Positions 33,426 to 42,712 are shown, numbered from the stretch's first letter. The stretch is 64,000 nucleotides of DNA from CAZJAH01 sp964544155 (GCA_964544155.1 CAZJAH010000005.1:49370-113369); one strand, 5' to 3'. The notes: generated by a model from the sequence alone, not told the origin. Translations and numbers: made by a program.

Positions 33426-34994
33426 ATGGCAGCATTGCTAATTACTTTATTCCTGCCCTTTTTAGGGGCACTTTTACTTTTGTTCTTTAATAAGAACAGC
33501 ACCCATGCTATTAAACATACGGCATTAGGTACATCTCTTCTTGCGTTCGCGGTATCACTTGCCCTGTTTTTCGGTTTTGACCATAATCAGCCCGGCTTTC
33601 AATTTCTCATAGAATTAAGCTGGATACCTGCCATAGACGCCGGATTTCGTATCGGCATGGACGGAATGTCGCTTCTGCTTGTTATGCTCACAACTTTCAT
33701 AACGCCGATTGCCATTTTATCATCTTACAGTTCGATCAAAAAACGAGAAAAAGAATATTACATAATGATCCTTTTGCTCCAGTTCGGAATGACGGGAGTT
33801 TTCGTGTCGCTTGACCTCTTCCTCTTCTACATTTTCTGGGAGATCATACTCATACCGATGTATTTTATTATCGGAGTATGGGGCGGCGAAAACAGGATAT
33901 ACGCCGCCGTCAAGTTCTTCCTTTACACAGTGGTAGGATCTCTTTTCATGCTGGTTGCAATAGTCTGGCTCGGGTACTACACCGGCACTGAACTTATGAA
34001 CAACGCTTCGGGCTTTACTACTAACTTCATGGTAATACGCGAATTTGCCGGAGAATTTCCCATAGAAACAAGCCGATGGATATTTTTGGCTTTCGCTTTG
34101 TCGTTTTTGATAAAAGTGCCTCTGTTCCCATTCCATACCTGGCTGCCTGATGCTCATACCGAAGCACCGACTCCGGGATCTGTAATTCTGGCAGGCGTAC
34201 TGCTTAAAATGGGTACATACGGACTTATAAGGTTCAATCTCGAGCTTTTCCCAACCGCTTCGGAATATTTTGCGCCGTATATATCCTGGCTGGCGGTAAT
34301 TGGCATCATTTACGGAGCGTTAGTGGCCATGGTGCAGACTGATGTTAAAAAGCTGGTAGCATACTCATCGGTATCTCACTTAGGCTTTGTGGTCCTCGGG
34401 ATATTTTCGATGACTCCCGAAGGCATACAGGGCGCTATCATTCAGATGGTTAACCACGGGCTTTCAACAGGAATGCTATTCCTCTGCGTTGGTATGCTTT
34501 ACGAAAGAAGGCACACAAGGCTTATCGAAGAATTTGGCGGTATAGCAAGGATAATGCCAGCGTTCACGGTATTCTTTGCGCTGGCAATGCTGGCATCGGT
34601 CGGCCTGCCGGGGCTTAACGGCTTTGTCGGTGAATATCTGACACTGCTCGGCGCGTTCAAATCGCCCGTTCTCAACAGCTGGGCTTACTCCATAATCAGC
34701 GCTACCGGCGTTATTTTCGCCGCGGTTTATCTGCTGTGGATGTTCCGCAGAGTTATGTACGGTGAAGTTACAAAAACTGAAAACAAATCTTTGAAAGACA
34801 TAAACAAAAGAGAATGGACCATGCTCGTGCCCATAGTGATATTCATTGTATGGCTGGGCGTTTATCCGAATACTTTTTTGAGTAAATCAGAAAATTCAAC
34901 AAGAAGCTTAGTAAACAAAATAGAAAAAATTATTTTTAATAACAGCATTTCGCCTGCTCCCGAATATGGCAGCAAGGCTGAAGATAGTGAGTAA
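33426..34994 (+). CDS. nuoM: NADH-quinone oxidoreductase subunit M
   Basis: A 522-residue antiporter-like subunit of complex I. Recognisable regions are FYIFWEIILIPMYFIIGVWG (conserved Glu in TM5), PFHTWLPDAHTEAPTPGSVI followed by LAGVLLKMGTYGL (discontinuous helix and Lys), KKLVAYSSVSHLGFVVLGIF and MVNHGLSTGMLFLCVGMLYERRHTR. It has about 14 helices and normal length. It contributes one proton-translocation pathway. It is separated from nuoL by 55 bases containing a 22-bp tandem duplication and is followed by nuoN after 17 bases. Confidence 0.96.
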   Translation: MAALLITLFLPFLGALLLLFFNKNSTHAIKHTALGTSLLAFAVSLALFFGFDHNQPGFQFLIELSWIPAIDAGFRIGMDGMSLLLVMLTTFITPIAILSSYSSIKKREKEYYIMILLLQFGMTGVFVSLDLFLFYIFWEIILIPMYFIIGVWGGENRIYAAVKFFLYTVVGSLFMLVAIVWLGYYTGTELMNNASGFTTNFMVIREFAGEFPIETSRWIFLAFALSFLIKVPLFPFHTWLPDAHTEAPTPGSVILAGVLLKMGTYGLIRFNLELFPTASEYFAPYISWLAVIGIIYGALVAMVQTDVKKLVAYSSVSHLGFVVLGIFSMTPEGIQGAIIQMVNHGLSTGMLFLCVGMLYERRHTRLIEEFGGIARIMPAFTVFFALAMLASVGLPGLNGFVGEYLTLLGAFKSPVLNSWAYSIISATGVIFAAVYLLWMFRRVMYGEVTKTENKSLKDINKREWTMLVPIVIFIVWLGVYPNTFLSKSENSTRSLVNKIEKIIFNNSISPAPEYGSKAEDSE

Positions 34995-35011
34995 AATATC
35001 CGGGAAAAACT

Positions 35012-36499
35012 ATGCAGGACTTATTACTTAAAGAAATATATCTGGCTTCGCCGGTACTGATCATATCGGTATTATCAGTAGTCATAATCGTAATTGACGC
35101 CCTTACCGGCAAGAACCGGACGGTGGTTTATTACCTGAGCCTTATCGGTTTGCTCATAACGGCGATATTCGCCGGGATAACAATGAACTGCCCTCTGGCA
35201 AGCGAAATAACTGAATACAGGAACCAGCTTTTAAGCAGCGGAATGTTAAGATTCGGAGGCTATTCATCATTCTTTGATATGGTATTCTGCCTTGCAGCCA
35301 TACTAACAATTATAGCAGGCAGGCCTTTTATTAAAAGAGAATACGGCGAATATAAAGAATTTTACTCACTGACCATCTTTGCCACAACCGGGATGATTAT
35401 CATATCCCACGCAGCCAATTTATTGACCATATTCATCGGCATTGAAATTATGTCAGTTACGTTTTACGTGATGGCCGGCTATTTCCGGACTGACATACGC
35501 TCAGTTGAAGCAGCGCTTAAGTACTTCCTGCTTGGAGCTTTTGCTACAGGATTCCTGCTCTACGGAATGGCAATGATATACGGCTCCACAGGAAGTATTG
35601 ACCTCCTTGTGATAAAAGAACTGGTAATGACGGGGCAAATAGAGGAAATTTACATGCTCATAGGCATCGGCCTAATAATCGTCGGACTGAGCTTCAAGGC
35701 TGCTGCTTTCCCCTTTCATCAGTGGGCGCCGGATGTCTATACAGGCTCGCCTACAATTGTTACGGGATTCATGAGCACTGCTGGTAAGGCTGCCGCCCTG
35801 GTCGCATTTATTGTTATTGCCATAGCACTTTTGCCGGATTCATCGGCTATGGAATCAATGTCTGATTATACACCCAAAGTACAGATGATCATTGCCGTAA
35901 TATCAGCGGTAACAATGCTTTTAGGCAATATTACGGCCCTGGTTCAGAGAAACGTAAAGCGTATGCTTGCATTTTCTTCAGTTGCGCACGCCGGCTACCT
36001 GCTTATGGGTATCGTGGCCAATACTCCCAGAGGATGGACGGGAATACTATTTTACTCTATGGCATACCTCTTTATGCAGATAGGAGCTTTCATAATAGTA
36101 TCCGTACTCGAACGAAAAGACGACAGAAGCCTTATGATAGATAACTACAACGGCCTTAGCAGGCGCTATCCCGTTTTAGCGGCACTTATGGCCGTATTTA
36201 TGTTCTCTCTTGCGGGTATCCCTCCATTTGCGGGATTCTTCGGGAAGTACTATCTCTTTACCGCCGCTATTGCTTCAGGATTTACATGGCTTACTATAGT
36301 GGCAGTAATTTCCTCGATTATCTCGGTTTATTTCTATATCGGGCTTGTAATGGCCATGTACTTCAAAGAGCCGGGAGAAGAAAGCACGCAGGCAGTTGTC
36401 GGCGCGGCCGGGATTTCACTGGCTGTTGCAACAGCAGGCCTGATCATTTTCGGGATATTTCCCTTTTTGATTACAGATATTGCAGCAAATTTTTTCTGA
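35012..36499 (+). CDS. nuoN: NADH-quinone oxidoreductase subunit N
   Basis: A 495-residue third antiporter-like subunit of complex I. Diagnostic segments are IFIGIEIMSVTFYVMAGYF, KAAAFPFHQWAPDVYTGSP followed by TIVTGFMSTAGKAAAL, VKRMLAFSSVAHAGYLLMGI and LAGIPPFAGFFGKYYLF. There are about 14 helices. With nuoL and nuoM it makes the distal proton-pumping arm. It closes the three-gene run; the next gene, for peptidase E, starts 27 bases later on the same strand and could be co-transcribed. Confidence 0.95.
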   Translation: MQDLLLKEIYLASPVLIISVLSVVIIVIDALTGKNRTVVYYLSLIGLLITAIFAGITMNCPLASEITEYRNQLLSSGMLRFGGYSSFFDMVFCLAAILTIIAGRPFIKREYGEYKEFYSLTIFATTGMIIISHAANLLTIFIGIEIMSVTFYVMAGYFRTDIRSVEAALKYFLLGAFATGFLLYGMAMIYGSTGSIDLLVIKELVMTGQIEEIYMLIGIGLIIVGLSFKAAAFPFHQWAPDVYTGSPTIVTGFMSTAGKAAALVAFIVIAIALLPDSSAMESMSDYTPKVQMIIAVISAVTMLLGNITALVQRNVKRMLAFSSVAHAGYLLMGIVANTPRGWTGILFYSMAYLFMQIGAFIIVSVLERKDDRSLMIDNYNGLSRRYPVLAALMAVFMFSLAGIPPFAGFFGKYYLFTAAIASGFTWLTIVAVISSIISVYFYIGLVMAMYFKEPGEESTQAVVGAAGISLAVATAGLIIFGIFPFLITDIAANFF

Positions 36500-36526
36500 T
36501 AATTATTCATTAATAACTATAATATT

Positions 36527-37261
36527 ATGCCTTTAAGAAAATTATTATTACTCAGCAACTCAACTACTCACGGATACGGCTATTTAGAGCATGCCCGTGA
36601 AGACATAAAAGAGTTTTTCGGCTCAGGATCAATGGAAATCGCGTTCGTTCCTTACGCGGGAGTAAGCATCAGCTATGACGATTACGAAGATAAGGCAGCA
36701 AACGCTTTTAAGCCTTTAGGATATAAGATCAAGTCATGCCACAAGGCTGATGATCCAAAAAGCTTTATTGAAGATGCTTCGGCAATAGCAGTAGGCGGCG
36801 GTAATACATTCCACCTTCTGAAGAAAATGTACGAATACGGACTTATAGAAACTATTCGGGAAAAAGCAAAAAAAGGTATTCCCTATATCGGATGGAGCGC
36901 CGGCTCGAATATGGCCTGCCCGAGCATCAGAACTACTAATGATATGCCTATTGTGCAGCCGCCTTCATTTGAAGCCCTGAACCTTATACCTTTTCAGATC
37001 AATCCACACTTTGTGGATACCCATATAGAAAACCATAAGGGCGAAACCAGGGAACAGAGAATTCAGGAGTTTACTATTGCCAATCCGGGTATGTACGTTG
37101 TCGGACTGAGAGAAGGAACGGCCCTTAAACTTGAAAATTCCTCACTCTATCTGCTTGGAGAAAAGCCGGCAAGAGTATTCATGCACGGCTCAGATCCAAA
37201 AGAAATCGCCAAAGGAGAAAGGCTTACGTTTTTATTGAATATACCCGCAGGATATCATTAA
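36527..37261 (+). CDS. pepE: Dipeptidase E (alpha-aspartyl dipeptidase)
   Basis: A 244-residue cytoplasmic serine peptidase of family S51. Like the Salmonella enzyme, which hydrolyses Asp-X dipeptides, it has the nucleophile in GWSAGSN (Ser124). The spacing of the triad is the same as in that enzyme: Ser124, Asp139 (NDMPIV) and His161 (NPHFVD), that is +15 and +22 residues. The N-terminal KLLLLSNSTTHGYGYLEHA and the glycine-rich VGGGNTFHLL oxyanion segment are also typical. It lies between nuoN and a small lipoprotein gene on the plus strand and has no obvious functional link to either. Confidence 0.93.
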   Translation: MPLRKLLLLSNSTTHGYGYLEHAREDIKEFFGSGSMEIAFVPYAGVSISYDDYEDKAANAFKPLGYKIKSCHKADDPKSFIEDASAIAVGGGNTFHLLKKMYEYGLIETIREKAKKGIPYIGWSAGSNMACPSIRTTNDMPIVQPPSFEALNLIPFQINPHFVDTHIENHKGETREQRIQEFTIANPGMYVVGLREGTALKLENSSLYLLGEKPARVFMHGSDPKEIAKGERLTFLLNIPAGYH

Positions 37262-37336
37262 AAGCTATTATGTAATTTTTTTAAAATATTACTGTCTATA
37301 TATAATGTGGGAATTAATTAATTTCGGATAAATATT

Positions 37337-37852
37337 ATGAAAATAACAAACTATTTTACTGCTTTCTTTCTCATTTTTTTTGCGCTTTCCTGTTCGGAAT
37401 CACCGATCAGCAGCAACGCCGAAAAAATGACCTTGCAGGAAATAAAAAAGATTTCTGGCTTTCAGTGGTTTAATTCGGAATGGAGCTCTTATGAAACAAA
37501 CAGCGAATTTGTCGATTCGATGCGTACTGTTTACGATCCGCTGAAACATACCTTTCTGTTATTTGTAAAACCATCATGTACCTGCCCCGGCATTCATAAT
37601 TACTTTCCGAAATTTGCTAAGGCTCTTGATGCCGCCGGAGTAAACGAAAGCAATTATGAAATATTCATGATGAACAGCATAAACAACAATCACCCTAACG
37701 AAGATATTGTAGACCTTAATTTTCTGCCGGCTTTTTATGTTCTTAAATACGGAAATCCGGTTTATTCTGTTATGGACACATTTGATCTACGAGCAACAGA
37801 TGAAATGACGCCGATATTAGAAGAATTGATATTTGAGGGTTTGCAGAAATAA
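37337..37852 (+). CDS. Thioredoxin-like lipoprotein with a CxC motif
   Basis: A 171-residue lipoprotein (signal ending FFALSC). The mature part has thioredoxin-like order: a beta strand HTFLLFVKP followed by Ser-Cys81-Thr-Cys83-Pro-Gly where CxxC would normally stand, then a helix, a second strand YEIFMMNS and a loop LNFLPAFYVLKYG with the expected cis-proline before a strand. The CxC form is unusual and would give a more oxidising or non-classical disulfide, if it is redox active at all. There is no family that I can name. The partner and role in the periplasm are unknown. Confidence 0.6.
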   Translation: MKITNYFTAFFLIFFALSCSESPISSNAEKMTLQEIKKISGFQWFNSEWSSYETNSEFVDSMRTVYDPLKHTFLLFVKPSCTCPGIHNYFPKFAKALDAAGVNESNYEIFMMNSINNNHPNEDIVDLNFLPAFYVLKYGNPVYSVMDTFDLRATDEMTPILEELIFEGLQK

Positions 37853-37871
37853 TATAATTACAGGATATAAA

Positions 37872-38294
37872 ATGCATTATTGGCTCGTTAAATCTGATCC
37901 GGGAGATTATTCGTGGGACGAATTCCTGAGAGAGCAGATAACTAATTGGGATGGTGTAAGGAATTACCAGGCAAGAAATTATTTGAAAGAAATGCAGAAA
38001 GGCGACCGGGTGCTATTTTACGAAAGCGTCAGAGACCGTAAGATAGTCGGTATCGCTGAAGTTACTAAAGCTGCCTTCCCGGATCCTACAGCTAATGATA
38101 ATAGTGATGGCACCTGGGTTGCTGTCGAACTTGCCATATTGAAATCCTTGCCGAGAGCCGTCACTCTCAGCCAGATAAAAAATGATGAAATTCTTAAGGA
38201 TGTTGCTCTTGTTAAACAGTCACGTCTTTCAGTTATGCCATTCAGCGAAAAAGAATTTAACCAAGTAATCGAATTATCGAAAAATAATGGCTAA
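37872..38294 (+). CDS. EVE-domain protein
   Basis: A 140-residue protein consisting of a single EVE domain, a PUA/YTH-like fold thought to bind modified nucleobases in DNA or RNA. The start is the ATG at 37872 (MHYWLVKSDPGDYSWDEF), with AGGA upstream. Typical features are W-L-x-K-S-D-P near the N-terminus, WDGVRNYQARNYLKEMQKGD with the aromatic cage residues, VLFYESVRDRKIVGIAEV and the P-D-P-T-A motif. Free-standing EVE proteins (thymocyte nuclear protein 1-like) are common in bacteria. It overlaps the GT10 gene by eight bases, so the two are translationally coupled. Confidence 0.92.
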   Translation: MHYWLVKSDPGDYSWDEFLREQITNWDGVRNYQARNYLKEMQKGDRVLFYESVRDRKIVGIAEVTKAAFPDPTANDNSDGTWVAVELAILKSLPRAVTLSQIKNDEILKDVALVKQSRLSVMPFSEKEFNQVIELSKNNG

Positions 38295-39303
38295 AAGAAA
38301 GATCAGGATCGCTTACTCAGACTTTTGGCCTTTATTTGATGAAAAGGATAATATCTTCCATAATACTCTTAAAGAAGATTATGAAGTAATAATTGATCAG
38401 AAGAATCCTGAAATTCTTTTTTTTTCGGTATTCGGAAACAGATTTGAAAGATATAATTGCAAAAGAGTTTTCTTTACCGGAGAAAATTTTAAGCCCCTTT
38501 TGGACAAATGCGACTACTCTTTTTCTTTCGATCCTGATACTTATGGCGGTAAGAACTACAGGCTGCCGCATTATATCCAGATGGGAGATCCGAAAATGCT
38601 GACTATGCAGAAAGATCCAAAATCTATCCTGCTGTCAAAGACCAAATTCTGCAATTTTGTTTATTCAAATCCCGACTGCAAGAAAAGAAATGAATTTTTC
38701 AAGAAGCTGTCTAAATACAAAAAGGTAGATTCAGCCGGCAGATATATGAATAATATTGGGAAGAATATCGGCATCTATCCTGATGATAAGATAAATTTCA
38801 TAAGGCCGTACAAGTTCGCCATAACTTTCGAAAACGAAGAAGCTGAATATTATACAACTGAAAAGATTTTCGAAGCGATGAAAGTAAACAGCCTGCCCAT
38901 TTACTGGGGCAATCCCAAAATCGGCGAGGATTTCAACACGGACAGCTTCCTGAATTACTATGACTACGGCAGTGATGAAGCCTTAATAGAAAAAATTATC
39001 GAGCTGGATAAGGACGATGCCAAATACATGGATATCATGAGCAGGCCCTGGTACAGTAATAATAAAATTCCTGATTGCGTTAAAATAGAAAATATACGAG
39101 CCAGGTTCAGAGAAATCGTCGAGAGTGATATTGAACCGGTTTCATCGAGATCGCCATATTTCAGCGGCAGTGAACTTAGAAGCCGGCTTTACATCACCAA
39201 TTCAGATATTAATTATAAAATAAAAATGTATAAAGGAAAATTCCAAAAGCTAAGCCCCGCGCGGATTAAATTGAAACTGCACCGTATGATACACGAGCGT
39301 TAG
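38287..39303 (+). CDS. Glycosyltransferase family 10 (alpha-1,3-fucosyltransferase-like)
   Basis: A 338-residue GT10 enzyme. The family hallmark is the donor-binding segment FAITFENEEAEYYTTEKIFE leading into AMKVNSLPIYWGNP (~175-215), which binds GDP-fucose. The N-terminal domain carries the conserved F-F-T-G-E-N region (RVFFTGENFKP). Bacterial members add fucose to N-acetylglucosamine in O-antigen or surface glycans, as in Helicobacter Lewis antigens. There is no signal peptide; the C-terminal ~50 residues are basic and amphipathic, suited to membrane association. It is convergent with LPS genes, which fits a role in envelope glycan synthesis. Donor specificity is inferred from the family. 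Confidence 0.88.
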   Translation: MAKRKIRIAYSDFWPLFDEKDNIFHNTLKEDYEVIIDQKNPEILFFSVFGNRFERYNCKRVFFTGENFKPLLDKCDYSFSFDPDTYGGKNYRLPHYIQMGDPKMLTMQKDPKSILLSKTKFCNFVYSNPDCKKRNEFFKKLSKYKKVDSAGRYMNNIGKNIGIYPDDKINFIRPYKFAITFENEEAEYYTTEKIFEAMKVNSLPIYWGNPKIGEDFNTDSFLNYYDYGSDEALIEKIIELDKDDAKYMDIMSRPWYSNNKIPDCVKIENIRARFREIVESDIEPVSSRSPYFSGSELRSRLYITNSDINYKIKMYKGKFQKLSPARIKLKLHRMIHER

Positions 39304-40370
39304 CCTGCCGGCCTGAGTATATTCTTAATCTTTTCCATAACGTGCTCGGCTTCAATGCTGTGCATACACTCATGAGTGCCAAGCGGGCATTGTCTGCTTC
39401 CGTGAATTTTGCACGGGGAGCATTTCAGATTATGATTATAGACTATTCTGTCATTAAAGTTGACCGGATAGAATCCGAATACAGGCGATGTAGGCCCGTA
39501 TATTGTTAAAACCGGGCATCCGGCAAGGCCGGCAAGATGAGTTGGAGCGCTGTCGTTCGTTACCGTAAAAAGCGCTTTACTCATAATATAAACAGACTGC
39601 GGTAAAGTACTGGTTCCGCTGATCGAAACCGCCCCGGACCTATGGGCGATATAATCACAAAGCTCAGTATCCGAACTCCCCCCTGTCAATACCGGATTAA
39701 TACCCTCGGAATTAATTAATTCGCACAGTCTGGCGAATTTATCAGGTATCCATCTTTTAGTCGGCCAAACTGAACCCGGCGCTATTAAACAAAACGGTGA
39801 TTTCCCTATTATATCAGACAAAATTTTTTCGGAAGTTTTTATATCATCCGGGCTAAATCGCAGAGGCACATTTTCCAGGTATATCTTCTCATCATTTACA
39901 TCATCAAAAATGCTGAGCAGGCTGAGATTCCTGTTTATTTCATGCAGAAATGGCTTGTATTTAATTCTTTTGTCATATACCGGCCAGGACATACTATTTT
40001 TATTAAAACCTGCCTTAAGCGCTTTTTTGACCTTTAACGTAATCAATGAAGAACGCAATGACCTGTGAGGAGTAATAATCAGATCGGTGTTGTTATTATT
40101 TAAAATGCCGCTTATATGTTTAATCCCTTTATAACCGGAATGTTTATTTCTTTTGTCATAAATAATTATATTATCAATATCTGAACAGATCCCCGCGATC
40201 GCCGCGGCTGCCGGGTTAGTGATAAAAGTCAGCCTGCATTCAGGGGCATGCTTTTTTATGGCATGGCATAAAGGCAGAGTCAGGGCAACATCTCCCAGAA
40301 ACGCAGTCTGCAGTATGGCAATTGATTTGTAATTACTAATTAACGGCATTTTTTTTCGTATAATGTTCAT
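39300..40370 (-). CDS. Glycosyltransferase family 9 (heptosyltransferase-like)
   Basis: A 356-residue GT9 enzyme that probably adds a heptose or similar sugar to the lipopolysaccharide inner core. The N-terminal Rossmann domain has SIAILQTAFLGDVALTLPLC, and the C-terminal domain has CLIAPGSVWPTKRWIPDKFA and FTVTNDSAPTHLAGLAGCPV followed by LTIYGPTSP, the sugar-nucleotide site of heptosyltransferases. A Cys-rich end (KCSPCKIHGSRQCPLGTHEC) is typical of the WaaF branch. The start is either the ATG at 40370 or the one at 40349; either overlaps the acyltransferase gene upstream, and no ribosome binding site decides between them. It shares four bases with the convergent GT10 stop. Confidence 0.88.
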   Translation of the reverse strand: MNIIRKKMPLISNYKSIAILQTAFLGDVALTLPLCHAIKKHAPECRLTFITNPAAAAIAGICSDIDNIIIYDKRNKHSGYKGIKHISGILNNNNTDLIITPHRSLRSSLITLKVKKALKAGFNKNSMSWPVYDKRIKYKPFLHEINRNLSLLSIFDDVNDEKIYLENVPLRFSPDDIKTSEKILSDIIGKSPFCLIAPGSVWPTKRWIPDKFARLCELINSEGINPVLTGGSSDTELCDYIAHRSGAVSISGTSTLPQSVYIMSKALFTVTNDSAPTHLAGLAGCPVLTIYGPTSPVFGFYPVNFNDRIVYNHNLKCSPCKIHGSRQCPLGTHECMHSIEAEHVMEKIKNILRPAG

Positions 40371-41259
40371 AAAAGTAGTCGGTATGCTTCCACCTTCTAT
40401 GCTGCCATGCCCACTGGCCCGGCTTTTTTCTTATTTGTTCTTCAAGTAAATTCACATGCATGCGTGAAAGTTCGCGTACGGATTCATCATTGTATTCGAG
40501 ATCCGCGCAATCAAGCTCTTTCAGTCTTACGTAATAAGTACCGTTTTCCTGTCTTTCAGCAAATCCTATAACGATAGGTACTCTATACCTTAAAGCCAGT
40601 CTGGAAGGAGCCTCAAAAACAGAGACGGGCCTGCCGAAAAATTCAACATAAATATCTTTATCTTTGTGAGCGCTCTGATCGGCCAATAGCGCAAGTGCTT
40701 CGCCTTTATTCATGATCTCTATCATTTTTCGGGCGGCGTTACGCATTTGAATAACTTTATTATTGAATTTTGTTCTTATGTTATTAACAAGTTTATCTGC
40801 AAAGGGGTTTTTTTGGCGTTTAACGATAATGTTAACCGGTATACCTGTAAATAATCCGGCGCTTAGCGCAAGGAGTTCCCAGTTACCGTAATGACCGGAC
40901 ATGAGTATCATGCCTTTTCCGCGCTTGTAGATATTTGTTAGAAGCTCAAGATTTTCATATTTGATGTACATTTTGATTTGCTTTTCATCCATAGTCGGGA
41001 TTGCCAGCTGTTCCATTAAAGTAATACCGAGGTTTTCATATGATTCTATAAGAATTTCCCGTATTTGAACCGGATCCTTATCCGGAAAAGCTTTTTCAAT
41101 ATTATTTTTAGTAATGATTTTCCTTTTAGGGCTGAGCATGATGAGAGTTTTCCCTGCCAGTTTCCCCACAGCGCTTCTTAAGCGAAATCCCGCAAACCGG
41201 GAAATTCCTCCCAGCAAAACAAGTACTGCGTTTATTGCAAAGTCTTTTATTCGTATCAT
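40336..41259 (-). CDS. LpxL/HtrB-like lipid A acyltransferase
   Basis: A 307-residue inner-membrane acyltransferase of the LpxL/LpxM family, which adds secondary acyl chains to lipid A using acyl-ACP. The catalytic HX4E motif is His123-Glu128 in LMSGHYGNWELLAL. A hydrophobic N-terminal segment (~10-45) anchors it to the cytoplasmic side. Further family signals are ALLADQSAHKDKDIYVEFFG and the C-terminal KKPGQWAWQHRRWK. It overlaps the GT9 gene, which points to co-ordinated lipid A-core synthesis. AAGG lies before the ATG. Confidence 0.92.
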   Translation of the reverse strand: MIRIKDFAINAVLVLLGGISRFAGFRLRSAVGKLAGKTLIMLSPKRKIITKNNIEKAFPDKDPVQIREILIESYENLGITLMEQLAIPTMDEKQIKMYIKYENLELLTNIYKRGKGMILMSGHYGNWELLALSAGLFTGIPVNIIVKRQKNPFADKLVNNIRTKFNNKVIQMRNAARKMIEIMNKGEALALLADQSAHKDKDIYVEFFGRPVSVFEAPSRLALRYRVPIVIGFAERQENGTYYVRLKELDCADLEYNDESVRELSRMHVNLLEEQIRKKPGQWAWQHRRWKHTDYFYEHYTKKNAVN

Positions 41260-41272
41260 AAACCTTAAGCTA

Positions 41273-42661
41273 CTAAAAGTCGTCGCGGCTTTTTACATAT
41301 TTTTCGAACCAGTCGGGATCGTACATTTCGCCGTAAGCGGTTGAATGCACGAGGATAAAATTACCATAACCGGATCTGTCCACAAAATAAAACCGGACTC
41401 CGCCCTGAATCTCATCGTAGAACCATTCTTCGTATGGTTTCTGATTTTCATCAGCCATATGCCGGTCTCTTTGTGTCGGAAAACCGTATTCTAGGAGTAC
41501 GCGTCCTCTTTCGGTTTTCCATCCGGGAGTATTTCCGAATTTAAAATATGTATTTGCATATTTTATTGCTTCCCGCAATTCAACCAATCTTTCATTAATA
41601 ACTGTTGAAGTATCAGGATCGCGGGTATCCCAGAACCTGTATAAAAAGCGTTGCTTTGCTTTTAATTCGGAAAGGTTTTTGTAAGCACGCTTTTCTGATT
41701 TTGTTGCAATATAACTGCTTTGATTAAACAATTCATCAACCTGATCACTATTCATAGCCGAGAAAATACTATTTTCGAAGCTTTTACTTTCGGTAAATTG
41801 TATATCCATCTGTGGTGGAATATCCTGATTAAACAGGTAAAACTGTTTTACGCCGGTAATTGTATCAGTTAAATTACTGCTTGGGTTAATGGTTGTCGTA
41901 AAGTAGTATTTGCCCGTGGGAAGAGCATTAAGCGGTATGCTGATTATTTGTGCCAGCTCGTTTTTGTCAGGGTAATTTTTTTCAGAATGTTTAAAAACTT
42001 CTCTTCTGGCACCGTCGAGTATCCTGTAATCGATTGTAATACCTTCTTTTGAAAATTTCCGGGCGTTATATAATTCATAGTAGGCGGTTAATTTTGGTTC
42101 TTCACCAAAGTAATCACTTCTGGGATTAGGTATGACGTACAAATTGCTTTTTAAAAATTTTTTATCCCAATCTACTTTTGCTTCGTCTTTTTTTTCTATG
42201 ATCTTAGCTAACTGAATATCGCTAAGGGCAATATTATTATCATTAAAATCCCTTATGACCAGGTCGAATTCTTTTTCCGCGCCGGAGCTTTCATCATGGA
42301 GGTCTTTAATATTAATCTCTAACTTATATTGACCCGGATCTAGAGCAAAATTCTGCTGGCCGATAAGGTCGTTTAAATGATTTTTTCTGATGGTATCAAC
42401 ATAATTGGTAACTATCCACCGGTGGCCTGTGACAAGACCTTCGGCAGCTTTAATTTTTATGGAAAAAAAGAGTTCTCCTTTATATCCCTTTTCATCAGGG
42501 ATATATTTAAAAGTAGTATCCGGAAACGTGTAATATACTTCGCAAATGATACCTTCGCTGCTATTGAACTGAGCCAGATCAATATTAATATTCATTTTTT
42601 TTGCTTCAAGTTCTGTAAGCCCGGTTAATATTGCTGCCAGAATAATAATATATTTTATCAT
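41273..42661 (-). CDS. GWxTD-domain exported protein
   Basis: A 462-residue protein with a signal peptide (MIKYIIILAAILTGLTELEA). The C-terminal ~150 residues match the GWxTD domain: RFLYRFWDTRDPDTST, then TPGWKTERGRVLLEYGFP and a closing beta-rich part (YEEWFYDEIQGGVRFYFVD). The namesake motif reads G-W-K-T-E here instead of G-W-x-T-D. The N-terminal part is a pair of beta-sandwich-like regions. Such proteins occur in Ignavibacteria, Acidobacteria and relatives and are exported; their function is not established. A strong GGAGGG ribosome binding site follows directly after the terminator of the upstream PorV/PorQ gene, so the gene needs its own promoter or readthrough. Confidence 0.85.
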   Translation of the reverse strand: MIKYIIILAAILTGLTELEAKKMNINIDLAQFNSSEGIICEVYYTFPDTTFKYIPDEKGYKGELFFSIKIKAAEGLVTGHRWIVTNYVDTIRKNHLNDLIGQQNFALDPGQYKLEINIKDLHDESSGAEKEFDLVIRDFNDNNIALSDIQLAKIIEKKDEAKVDWDKKFLKSNLYVIPNPRSDYFGEEPKLTAYYELYNARKFSKEGITIDYRILDGARREVFKHSEKNYPDKNELAQIISIPLNALPTGKYYFTTTINPSSNLTDTITGVKQFYLFNQDIPPQMDIQFTESKSFENSIFSAMNSDQVDELFNQSSYIATKSEKRAYKNLSELKAKQRFLYRFWDTRDPDTSTVINERLVELREAIKYANTYFKFGNTPGWKTERGRVLLEYGFPTQRDRHMADENQKPYEEWFYDEIQGGVRFYFVDRSGYGNFILVHSTAYGEMYDPDWFEKYVKSRDDF

Positions 42662-42675
42662 GATACCCTCCGGAT

Positions 42676-42712
42676 AAAAAAGCCGCCATAACTTATTTAG
42701 AATTATGGCGGC
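42676..42712 (-). terminator. Intrinsic terminator of the PorV/PorQ-family gene
   Basis: On the minus strand GCCGCCATAA (42712-42703) and TTATGGCGGC (42691-42682) form a perfect 10-bp stem with an 11-base loop, followed by six T residues. It lies just upstream of the GWxTD ribosome binding site. Confidence 0.9.
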
